NCBI RefSeq assembly: GCF_013624435.2
Contig: NZ_CP061768.1
Coordinates: 434,001-498,000 of the forward strand
Origin: Nocardioides campestrisoli
Lineage (GTDB): Bacteria > Actinomycetota > Actinomycetes > Propionibacteriales > Nocardioidaceae
Direction of reading: 5' to 3'
Length of the DNA stretch: 64,000 bases
Part shown: positions 35,218 to 42,402 of the stretch, in pieces
How the letters are laid out: every line of letters begins with the position of its first letter
How positions within the stretch are numbered: position 1 is the first letter of the stretch
Notes under the pieces: model-generated
The model's database searches: none
Seen by the model: the letters and a program-made list of their open reading frames with translations, nothing else
Told to the model about the DNA's origin: nothing
Program-made: the position numbers and the translations under genes

Positions 35218-36219
35218 ATGGACGTCGCCGACCCGGGACTGGTGCGCAGCCACCGCACGGCCGTGCGCGTGCCGGGTACGGCGGCGCCGTTCGACACGAT
35301 GCACGTCACGGTGCGCTATCCGGCGCTCGCGGCGCGCACCGAGCTCGAGCGGATGAGCGGCGTGCTGCCCGCCGACCCGGCCGGCGCTCCCTACCCGGTC
35401 GTCGTCGTGCTGCCCGGGATCAACGTGGCCTCCTCCGGCTACCTGGGGCTGGCCGTCACGCTGGCCCGGGCCGGCATGGTCTGCGTGACCTTCGACTGGG
35501 TCGGCGAGCTCTTCCCGGGCCAGCACGGGCTCACCCCCGGCGTCGACCTCGACGCGGTCTCGCCGCAGACCTACGGGTCGCGCCCGACCACGCCCGCGCT
35601 CGGCGCCGTGCTGGCCGCGTTGTCAGGGGCGCAGGGGGCGGGCCCGCTGGCCGGTCTCCTGGACCTGGACCGGGTCGGCATCTTCGGGCACTCCGCGGGC
35701 GGCACGGTGGCGCTCCAGTCGGCTCGAGCGGCCTGGTTCCCCCAGGTCCGCGCGGTGGCCACCTACGGCGCCCACACCATGGCCTCCCAGCAGCTCGGCT
35801 TCGAGGCGGGCACGCTGCTGGCGTCCCCGGTCGAAGCCGCCGTGATGCTGGTCGCCGGCACGGCCGACGGCGTGGTCGCCGCCAGTGCCGTCCGCTACGG
35901 GGAGGAGGCAGGCGCGCCCGGGCACGACCCGGTGGAGCGGACCTGGCTCGAGGCGCTGCCCCTGGCTGCCGAGGCGTGGCTGGTCCGGCTCGCCGGAGCC
36001 GGCCACATGCTGCCGGCGGCTCCGGAGGACGCAACATCGGCGCGCGGCTTCCTGGAGGAGCCCACCGACGCCGACCAGGATCACCTGCGCGGCGTGCTCG
36101 CCGAGCTGGTGACCACCTTCTTCGCTGCCAGGCTCATCGGTGACGCCGAGTCCAAGGCCGCGCTGGATCGATGGCACGACCATCGCAGACCCGAGATCGT
36201 CGACGTCAGTCGTCGCTAG
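35218..36219 (+). CDS. Alpha/beta hydrolase, possibly chlorophyllase- or pheophytinase-like
   Basis: A 333-residue hydrolase. PVVVVLPGINVASSGYLGLA (60-79) gives the oxyanion strand, GIFGHSAGGTVALQSA holds the nucleophile Ser159, and GAGHMLPA gives the His. The general layout resembles the chlorophyllase/dienelactone hydrolase group (GHSxGG with a lid-like insert after the nucleophile strand). Lying between the RCCR-like and PAO-like genes, it could cleave the phytyl or methyl ester of a chlorin. A different esterase role cannot be excluded. ATG 35218 follows GAGGG; spacing to the previous gene is 10 bases. Confidence 0.6.
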   Translation: MDVADPGLVRSHRTAVRVPGTAAPFDTMHVTVRYPALAARTELERMSGVLPADPAGAPYPVVVVLPGINVASSGYLGLAVTLARAGMVCVTFDWVGELFPGQHGLTPGVDLDAVSPQTYGSRPTTPALGAVLAALSGAQGAGPLAGLLDLDRVGIFGHSAGGTVALQSARAAWFPQVRAVATYGAHTMASQQLGFEAGTLLASPVEAAVMLVAGTADGVVAASAVRYGEEAGAPGHDPVERTWLEALPLAAEAWLVRLAGAGHMLPAAPEDATSARGFLEEPTDADQDHLRGVLAELVTTFFAARLIGDAESKAALDRWHDHRRPEIVDVSRR

Positions 36220-36230
36220 GAGGAACCGTC

Positions 36231-37517
36231 ATGTTCAAGAACTTCTGGTACGCGGTGGAGTTCAGCTCCGACGTGAAGCCCGGGAAGCCGATGAAGGTCA
36301 AGCTCCTGGGTCAGCAGCTGGTGCTGTACCGCAAGCACAGCGACAACTCCGTCGTGGCGCTCTCGGACCTGTGTGTGCACCGTGGCGCGGCGCTCTCCGA
36401 CGGCGAGCTCAAGGGCGACTGCGTGGTCTGCCCCTACCACGGCTGGGAGTACAACCCCGGGGGCGTCGTGGAGAAGATTCCGGCCCACCCCGACAAGGGC
36501 ATCCCGCGCAAGGCGCGGGTCGACTCCTACCCGACGCAGGAGAAGTACAAGTTCGTCTGGGTCTACATGGGCGACCTGCCCGAGGAGGAGCGCCCGCCGC
36601 TCCCCGACTGGTCGGTCATCGACGACGACGTCAACTACCGCGCCGTCACCGGCGAGTTCCTGTGGAAGTCGAACTACGAGCGGATCCTCGAGAACGGCGT
36701 GGACGTCGCGCACACCCCGTTCGTGCACGGCGGCGTCTTCGGCAACAAGGAGAAGCCCGAGGTCCCCGAGTTCCAGATCGAGGAGTCCGAGTGGCACTGC
36801 AAGGTGTCGATCGAGCTCAACCCGCCGCGCTCCAAGGGCCTGTGGGGGATGATCAACCCGAACAGGCAGGCCCTGGCCGACCGGCCTCCCGTGCCGGTCT
36901 CCACCACCTGGTGGCTGCCCAACATGATCCTGCTCGAGATCGGCACCCCGATGGGGGCGCTGAAGATCTTCGACGTCAACATCCCGATCGACGAGGAGAC
37001 CACCCTCGTCAAGTTCGTCGCGCTCCGGTCCTTCTTCAAGGGGGCCTGGGCCGACCGTGACGCCCGTCGTCGGATCTTCAAGGTCCTCTACGAGGACCAG
37101 GCCATCGTCGACGCCGTCCGGCCCGAGCTGCTGCCGTTCGACCTCTCCGCCGAGCTGCACGTCAAGAGCGACTACAACGCGATCAAGTACCGCCGCCGCC
37201 GCCAGGAGCTGATCGAGGCCGGCTGGGGGGTGGAGGACAACACGATCGTGGGTGAGGGGCCCGCCCGGGTCGAGGCGCGGGTCATCCCGTCGCCGGTGCG
37301 CAAGGAGGTCCCCGAGCTCGCCAGCGCCTGGAACTACAAGGAGGTCCGCAGCCGCGAGCTGCGGATGGGCCGGGGGGAGTCCGAGGTGCCGGTCCGCACC
37401 GAGCGCCGGCTCGTGATGGACGACCCCGAGCCGCCGAGCGCGGCCGAGCCGACCCAGGCAGCAACCACCCAGGACTCCACCCAGGACTCCACCCAGGACA
37501 AGGAAGTGAAGGCATGA
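36231..37517 (+). CDS. Rieske oxygenase of the pheophorbide a oxygenase (PAO) type
   Basis: A 428-residue Rieske-type oxygenase. The [2Fe-2S] ligands are Cys48-x-His50 and Cys67-x-x-His70 (LCVHRGA, CPYHGWEY). The mononuclear iron site is in NYERILENGVDVAHTPFVHG with His161 and His166. The Rieske-proximal pattern (HRGAALSDGEL, then KIPAHPDKGIPRKARVDSYP) recalls PAO/chlorophyllide a oxygenase more than benzoate-type enzymes. PAO opens the chlorin ring of pheophorbide a. The membrane tail of plant PAO is missing; the C-terminus is a linker ending in a TQDS repeat encoded by a 12-base tandem repeat at about 37468-37500. TAGGAGG precedes the ATG. A ferredoxin/reductase pair is not encoded nearby. 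Confidence 0.75.
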   Translation: MFKNFWYAVEFSSDVKPGKPMKVKLLGQQLVLYRKHSDNSVVALSDLCVHRGAALSDGELKGDCVVCPYHGWEYNPGGVVEKIPAHPDKGIPRKARVDSYPTQEKYKFVWVYMGDLPEEERPPLPDWSVIDDDVNYRAVTGEFLWKSNYERILENGVDVAHTPFVHGGVFGNKEKPEVPEFQIEESEWHCKVSIELNPPRSKGLWGMINPNRQALADRPPVPVSTTWWLPNMILLEIGTPMGALKIFDVNIPIDEETTLVKFVALRSFFKGAWADRDARRRIFKVLYEDQAIVDAVRPELLPFDLSAELHVKSDYNAIKYRRRRQELIEAGWGVEDNTIVGEGPARVEARVIPSPVRKEVPELASAWNYKEVRSRELRMGRGESEVPVRTERRLVMDDPEPPSAAEPTQAATTQDSTQDSTQDKEVKA

Positions 37518-38254
37518 GCCTCCCCGAAGCCCTCTGCACCAACACCCTCGAGACCCTGGTCGCCCGGGGCGGGCTGACCGAGATCACCGGCGCGGACGGC
37601 GGGGCCTACCAGGTCCTGCACTCCGCGATGGGTCCTGACCCGGTGGGGTCGGTGCGCATCTACTCCGGCGAGCGGATCGCCAAGGCCGTCTACGTGGGGA
37701 TCGTGGTGCCGCAGATCGGGCTCGACAGCCACATGGTCTTCGCCTTCATGCCCGAGGACAGCCCGGTCCCGCACTTCACCCTGGACTCGGTGGCGGCGGG
37801 CGGGCACCTGGCCTTCCACCTCGACCTGATCCAGCGCGCCGATGCGGGCACCCACATGGTCTACAACGACTGGGCGCACACCCCGCTGACCGACACCTAC
37901 AAGGAGGTCCTCGCACTGGAGGGTCTGTCGCGGGCCGAGCTGGACAACCGTCAGCTCACGGTGATGTCCGCCTGGATGCTGGCGAGCCGCGCCACCCCGG
38001 AGGCCTTCGGACAGCTCGACAAGCCGGTCGCCGCCTACCTGGAGCACTGGTTCTCGCTGGTCGAGGGCGACGTGCCGGCCGAGGTGCAGGCCGACCTGGC
38101 CGACACCGACCTGGCCGAGCGCGACGCCCGCAACCGCGCCCTGCTCTTCAGCCCCGAGGTGGACAAGGTGTGGGCGCAGATCTCCCGCCTGATCACCGAG
38201 CCCGTGGCCGAGGGGATCCGGGCGCAGCTGGTGAGCAACGAGCTCCCGGCATGA
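37514..38254 (+). CDS. Distant RCCR / bilin-reductase-fold protein, copy 3 of the family in this island
   Basis: A 246-residue protein of uncertain family. VRIYSGERIAKAVYVG, PVPHFTLDSVAAGGHLAFHLDLIQR, TPLTDTYKEVLALEGL and the C-terminal AAYLEHWFSL run in the same order as the matching blocks of the RCCR-like proteins at 34398 and 52556, but identity is low. It starts in an ATGA overlap with the PAO-like gene, the tightest possible link. It could reduce a different double bond of the opened tetrapyrrole, or be a chaperone for the red product. Confidence 0.5.
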   Translation: MSLPEALCTNTLETLVARGGLTEITGADGGAYQVLHSAMGPDPVGSVRIYSGERIAKAVYVGIVVPQIGLDSHMVFAFMPEDSPVPHFTLDSVAAGGHLAFHLDLIQRADAGTHMVYNDWAHTPLTDTYKEVLALEGLSRAELDNRQLTVMSAWMLASRATPEAFGQLDKPVAAYLEHWFSLVEGDVPAEVQADLADTDLAERDARNRALLFSPEVDKVWAQISRLITEPVAEGIRAQLVSNELPA

Positions 38255-39204
38255 GTGAGGCCCAGCCGAGCGAGTGGCAGAAGCGGATCGAGGGGGAGTG
38301 GCACGGGATCCCCGGCCTCTTCGACGCACAGGGCAACCACGTCGGCTTCGAGTACATCGCCCGCGCCAGCGAGGTCACCGCGCAGGGGACCCGCTACTGG
38401 ATGGACTCCAAGCTCTCGGGCTCCGGCCCGCTGCGCAGCCGCTTCGAGCTGGGCGCCCAGTTCGACTTCGGCGTCGTCGACTCGGACGAGAACCGGGTCT
38501 ACACCGGGCCCGACTTCTACGGGACCGGACAGCCCTACGGCCTCTTCGTCGACGCCCACTACTACTCCCCGGGCTGGCAGGCCGACCTGCGCACCTGGAA
38601 CCAGGTGCTGGCAGACGGGGAGACCCAGGTCTACTCCTCGGTCCTGCACGACGGTTGGTCGGTGTGCGCAGTCTTCAACGGCGTCTACAAGCGGACCCTG
38701 GACCGGGAGACCAACCCCGAGACGCAGCGGTTCGTCGACCAGTGGCGTGAGCTGGAGCAGCAGCGGGGCTCCCGGCCCCAGGTGCTGCCCACCAAGCAGG
38801 CGGGCGCCTGGGTGGGGACGCTCTTCGTCAACGGCGCCGACCAGGTGGGCGAGGGCAAGGTCGAGGTGACGATCGAGCACGACCCGACGTCGCTGCGCTC
38901 CGCGCGCCAGCGGGTGACCTGGGTCGGCGACCTGGACCGGCAGTACACCTTCGACCGCCACCGCGACGGGGCACGCACGATGTACGAGGGCCCCGAGGTC
39001 TACGGCAACGCGACCGCCTACGGCCGGGCGCTCTTCACGAGCCAGCACCTGGTCGGACCGGACGCCACGGGGGTGGAGAAGATCAAGGGGCGGGAGTTCC
39101 TCATCGACCCCGACACCCGGGAGCTCGCCGTCGTGTGGCAGCTGTTCCGCGGGGACACCAGCACCCACTTCGTGCACGGCTCGCTCGTCTGGGAGCCCCG
39201 ATGA
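38251..39204 (+). CDS. Protein of unknown function, beta-rich (lipocalin-like), in the tetrapyrrole operon
   Basis: A 317-residue soluble protein I do not recognise. It is rich in Trp, Tyr and alternating hydrophobic strands (KRIEGEWHGIPGLFDAQGNH, RSRFELGAQFDFGVVDSDEN, WSVCAVFNGVYKRTL, RQYTFDRHRDGARTMYEGPE). This suggests one or two lipocalin/calycin barrels, as in the CpcS/CpcT or nitrobindin-like pigment binders. No catalytic motif is clear. ATGA overlaps on both sides place it between the bilin-reductase-like and NOL-like genes. It is a candidate tetrapyrrole-binding protein or for a missing step such as Mg removal. Confidence 0.5.
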   Translation: MSEAQPSEWQKRIEGEWHGIPGLFDAQGNHVGFEYIARASEVTAQGTRYWMDSKLSGSGPLRSRFELGAQFDFGVVDSDENRVYTGPDFYGTGQPYGLFVDAHYYSPGWQADLRTWNQVLADGETQVYSSVLHDGWSVCAVFNGVYKRTLDRETNPETQRFVDQWRELEQQRGSRPQVLPTKQAGAWVGTLFVNGADQVGEGKVEVTIEHDPTSLRSARQRVTWVGDLDRQYTFDRHRDGARTMYEGPEVYGNATAYGRALFTSQHLVGPDATGVEKIKGREFLIDPDTRELAVVWQLFRGDTSTHFVHGSLVWEPR

Positions 39205-40004
39205 GCGGCGAGGGGCGGGTGGTCGTCGTCACCGGCGGCACCCGTGGCATCGGCCTCGGCCTGGCCCGCGAGCTGCTGGCGCGCGGGTGCCGGGTGGTCA
39301 TCTGCGGGCGTACGCCGGAGGCGGTCGCCAAGGCGCTCGCCGAGCTCGGCGCGGGGGACCGTGCCACCGGTCTGGAGGCCGACGTCTCCGACCGGGAGGC
39401 CGTGCGCCTGCTCTGGGGCCACGCGACGGCCACCTTCGGCCAGGTCGACTTCTGGATCAACAACGCCGGGCTCTCCACCGGTCGGGGCTCGCTGCACGCC
39501 ATCGACCCCGACGAGGTCGAGGCTGTGCTGGCGGTCAACGTCCTGGGGGTGGTCAACGGCTGTGCCGTGGCCTCCGAGGGGATGGCCGCGCAGCCGGAGG
39601 GCGGCTGGATCTGGAACATGGAGGGCTTCGGCTCCCGCGGGGAGCACCAGGACGGCATGGCGGTCTACGGCGCCTCCAAGCGAGCCGTGCAGTACCTCAC
39701 CGAGGCGCTGGTGCGGCAGGCGAAGGGCACGCCGGTCAACGTCGGCTTCCTCTCACCCGGCATCGTCGCGACCGACCTGCTGGTGGGGGACTACGCGGAC
39801 GACCCGGCCGGCTTCGAGAAGGTCAAGAAGATCTTCAACATCCTGGGCGACCGGGTGGAGACGGTGACCCCCTGGCTGGCCGACCAGGTCCTGGCTGCGA
39901 CCAAGCACGGCGTCCGGGTCGCCTGGCTGACCCGGGGCAAGGCGGCGAGCCGCTTTGCGACCGCCCGCTTCACCAAGCGCGACATCTTCTCCGAGGCCCC
40001 TTGA
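39201..40004 (+). CDS. SDR similar to chlorophyll b reductase (NOL/NYC1)
   Basis: A 267-residue SDR with TGGTRGIG (11-18), NNAG (87-90) and the Tyr156/Lys160 pair in YGASK. Several unusual blocks match what I recall of plant NOL: VDFWINNAG, GGWIWNMEGFGSRG (plant: GGHIFN-DGAGSDG), AVYGASKRAVQYLTEAL, FLSPGIVATDLL, and a long C-terminal FNILGDRVETVTPWLADQVL. NOL reduces the 7-formyl group of chlorophyll b. Ordinary SDRs lack the W/F-N-M-E/D-G-x-GS segment. It is in an ATGA-linked operon with the PAO- and RCCR-like genes. Confidence 0.68.
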   Translation: MSGEGRVVVVTGGTRGIGLGLARELLARGCRVVICGRTPEAVAKALAELGAGDRATGLEADVSDREAVRLLWGHATATFGQVDFWINNAGLSTGRGSLHAIDPDEVEAVLAVNVLGVVNGCAVASEGMAAQPEGGWIWNMEGFGSRGEHQDGMAVYGASKRAVQYLTEALVRQAKGTPVNVGFLSPGIVATDLLVGDYADDPAGFEKVKKIFNILGDRVETVTPWLADQVLAATKHGVRVAWLTRGKAASRFATARFTKRDIFSEAP

Positions 40005-40711
40005 TGTCGACGGTGATGTCGTCGGCACGCGGGGTGGACGTCTGCGCCGAGTACGGTCTCGCGCTCGCACTCGAGGACTTCGTCCCGGTCGTGCTCGCGG
40101 GAGCCGCGCTGGTCTTCGTGGCCCGGGCGGTGCGGGGACGGGTGCCCAGCGCCTTCCCGGTCGCCCTCGTCGGGGCCCTGGTGGTGACCCTGGGCGGTCT
40201 GGGGAAGGCCACCTGGAAGCTCCTGGTGGCCACCGGGTGCTGGGAGTACCCGATCCTGGAGAACCTCCTCTTCCCCTGTCTCTCCTTCGGGTTCGCGGCG
40301 CTGTCGTGGGCGTTGCTCAGCGCGGTCCGCGGCAGCACCGTCACGCCGTGGCCGTTCGCCGGCTTCCCTGTCGCGGCGGCGGTGGGCGCCGTGTGGATGG
40401 GGGACACCTGGCCGCTGCTGATCGCGGCGGCGGTGGGGGCCACCTTCCTCGGGCTGACGGCCGCGACCTACGCCTTCCGCCAGGGCAAGAGATCGGTGGG
40501 TGTGCTCTTCGTCGTCTACGTGGTGGGCACGAACGTGCTCCCGCCGCTGGCCGCGCAGCCCAATCAGTCCGCCGAGCTGCAGTGGGCCGAGCAGCTGACC
40601 AACTCGGCGGTGCAGCTCTGCTTCCTGCTGGGTGCGCTGTGGCTGCACGAGCAGATGAGCAGGCCTCCCGCCTCGGCCGCCGCCGAGGAGCAGGAGGAGG
40701 TGCCCGCATGA
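40004..40711 (+). CDS. Polytopic membrane protein of unknown function
   Basis: A 235-residue protein with about seven membrane helices and an acidic C-terminal tail. The first loop holds conserved-looking polar residues (GLGKATWKLLVATGCWEYPI) between helices 2 and 3. The family is not recognised. The start is ATG 40004 in a TGATG overlap with the SDR gene. It might transport or anchor a hydrophobic pigment at the membrane; the sequence alone does not show this. Confidence 0.55.
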   Translation: MSTVMSSARGVDVCAEYGLALALEDFVPVVLAGAALVFVARAVRGRVPSAFPVALVGALVVTLGGLGKATWKLLVATGCWEYPILENLLFPCLSFGFAALSWALLSAVRGSTVTPWPFAGFPVAAAVGAVWMGDTWPLLIAAAVGATFLGLTAATYAFRQGKRSVGVLFVVYVVGTNVLPPLAAQPNQSAELQWAEQLTNSAVQLCFLLGALWLHEQMSRPPASAAAEEQEEVPA

Positions 40712-41460
40712 GCGGGACCGACCGGTTGGGCTGGCGCCGCAAGTTCGGCGTCATCGCGCCCAGCACCAACACCATCGTGCAGCCCGAGTTCGACATGATG
40801 CGGGTGCCGGGCGTGACCTCCCACTACGGGCGGATCCTGATCCGGGACGGACGGATCGGCGACGACGAGGGGATGGAGGCCCTGCTCGAGCAGATCCGGG
40901 CCTCGATGGCCGACTGCGTCGAGGGCATCATGACCATGGAGCCCGACTACCTGGTGATGGGCATGAGCGCCGAGACCTTCTGGGACGGCGTGGAGGGCAA
41001 CCGTCAGTTCGTGCAGCAGATCAAGGAGCTCTCGGGCGGCCTGGGAGTGGCCACCGGCGCGGAGGCGTGCGAGCGCGCGCTGCACCTCTACGGCGCCCGC
41101 AAGATCGCCGTGGTCACGCCGTACACCCCGCTCGGCGACGCGAACGTGCGCAGGTTCTTCACCGAGCTCGGCTTCGAGGTTGGCCGGATCGAGGGGCTGA
41201 GCTGCCCCGACGCGGTCTCGATCGCCCAGGTGAGCGAGCAGACCCTGCGCGAGGCGTTGCGCGAGGTCGACGACGACGACGTGGACGCGATCGTCCAGTG
41301 CGGCACCAACCTCTGCATGGCCGAGCTCGCCGACGAGGCGGAGCGCTGGCTCGGCAAGCCGGTGATCGCGATCAACGCCGCCACCTGGTGGATGGCGCTG
41401 CGCGAGAACGGCATCGAGGACCGCCTGCACGGCTACGGGTCGCTGCTGCGGGACTTCTGA
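40708..41460 (+). CDS. Maleate isomerase / arylmalonate decarboxylase-family protein, copy 2
   Basis: A 250-residue paralogue of the protein at 13096. It shares IAPSTNTIVQPEFDMM, EPDYLVMGMSAETFWDG, VVTPYTPLGDANV, IVQCGTNLCMAEL and the IAINAATWWMALRENGI end. The second-half Cys (QCGTNL) is present, whereas the first-half position that reads MTCKPDY in copy 1 reads MTMEPDY here, so the Cys pair is incomplete. That suggests a different reaction from copy 1, such as a racemase, decarboxylase or one-base isomerase. ATGA overlap; last gene of the core operon. Confidence 0.75.
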   Translation: MSGTDRLGWRRKFGVIAPSTNTIVQPEFDMMRVPGVTSHYGRILIRDGRIGDDEGMEALLEQIRASMADCVEGIMTMEPDYLVMGMSAETFWDGVEGNRQFVQQIKELSGGLGVATGAEACERALHLYGARKIAVVTPYTPLGDANVRRFFTELGFEVGRIEGLSCPDAVSIAQVSEQTLREALREVDDDDVDAIVQCGTNLCMAELADEAERWLGKPVIAINAATWWMALRENGIEDRLHGYGSLLRDF

Positions 41461-41500
41461 GCCGGACGCCGACCCGGGCTCACCCCACGACGACCTGGGC

Positions 41501-41656
41501 TCAGCCCACGACGACCTGGTCGATCGGCACGTGCGGCTCCACGGCGGGGAAGACCCACGTGATCAGGACGACCAGCACGAGCAGCACCAGCAGCACGGAC
41601 TGGACGACCTTGACCGGGATCGAGCCCGGCAGCCTCCGCCAGATCCACGCGTACAC
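41501..41656 (-). CDS. Small single-span membrane protein linked to the sortase gene
   Basis: A 51-residue protein, GTG start at 41656, one base after the sortase stop. It reads (M)YAWIWRRLPGSIPVKV, then a single hydrophobic helix (VLLVLLVLVVLITWVF), then PAVEPHVPIDQVVVG. I recall very similar short proteins (YxWIWRxLPG... FPWVEP) beside class E sortase genes in many actinobacteria. Their role is unknown. The last codons overlap a ~17-base direct repeat (CCCACGACGACCTGG, twice between about 41484 and 41519). Confidence 0.7.
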   Translation of the reverse strand: MYAWIWRRLPGSIPVKVVQSVLLVLLVLVVLITWVFPAVEPHVPIDQVVVG

Positions 41657-41657
41657 C

Positions 41658-42329
41658 TCAGACCTCCAGCCCGTCGGGGGGACCAGCCGCGGGTGATCTC
41701 CGCTCCACCAGCTGTGCGCCGACCACCAGCCGTTCCGTCGATCCCCACCGTGGGTGGCAGGTCACCAGCGTCATGGTCCTGGCGGTGGGCCTGCGGCCGG
41801 GCTGACCCGGGACCGGTGCGACCACGTCGACCTGCGTCGGGGCGATGATCCGGGACCAGGTCACCTGGTAGGTGTACCAGCCGTCCGCCGCCTCGACGTG
41901 GACCTCGTCGCCCTCGACCAGCTGGTCGAGGGCGGCGAACGGCTCCCCGTGGGTGGCGCGGTGGCCGGCGACGGCGTAGTTGCCGACCTTGCCCGGGAGC
42001 GCGGTGCCCGGGAAGTGCCCGGGCCCGTCGTTGAGGGTCTCGAGGTCGACCCCCTCGACCACCACCCACTCCCAGTCGACGCCGAGCCGGGGGATGTGCA
42101 GCACGTTGAGGCCGTCCCCGGTGCGGGGCTCGAGCGTGCGCCCCTGGGGGTGCTGGCGCTGCTCGGCCCGGAACTCCTCGAGATGGTCCGCCTGGGCGTA
42201 GTGGGTCTGCACGTTGGTCCAGACCAGGAGGTAGAAGGCGAACGCCGCGAGGAGCGCCCCGGTCGTGAGCATCAGCTCGGCCAGGCCCCGCACGGCCGTG
42301 GCGCCTGCGGCTCTCCATGTGCTCGACAC
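41658..42329 (-). CDS. Class E-type sortase
   Basis: A 223-residue membrane-anchored transpeptidase. An N-terminal membrane helix (ELMLTTGALLAAFAFYLLVW) precedes the sortase barrel. The His lies in YAVAGHRATHGEPFA, the Cys in MTLVTCHPRWGS and the Arg in STERLVVGAQL. It attaches LPxTG-type proteins to the wall; two such proteins are encoded at 49616 and 50260. GTG 42329 is chosen because TATATT at 42341-42336 predicts transcription to begin exactly there (leaderless); GTG 42332 is the alternative. Confidence 0.85.
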   Translation of the reverse strand: MSSTWRAAGATAVRGLAELMLTTGALLAAFAFYLLVWTNVQTHYAQADHLEEFRAEQRQHPQGRTLEPRTGDGLNVLHIPRLGVDWEWVVVEGVDLETLNDGPGHFPGTALPGKVGNYAVAGHRATHGEPFAALDQLVEGDEVHVEAADGWYTYQVTWSRIIAPTQVDVVAPVPGQPGRRPTARTMTLVTCHPRWGSTERLVVGAQLVERRSPAAGPPDGLEV

Positions 42330-42333
42330 CACA

Positions 42334-42350
42334 TGAATATATCATCTAGA
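42334..42350. promoter_or_regulatory. AT-rich regulon box 9, divergent
   Basis: TGAATATATCATCTAGA between the sortase (-) and the exported protein (+). It matches boxes 2 and 6 except for one G-to-C change (ATATATCATCTA). On the minus strand it supplies a TATATT -10 for a leaderless sortase message. Confidence 0.7.
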
Positions 42351-42402
42351 GTCGGCTGCCCCAGGTGATCCAGTCCCGCGGCCCAGTCGCTCAGGAGTGC
42401 GC

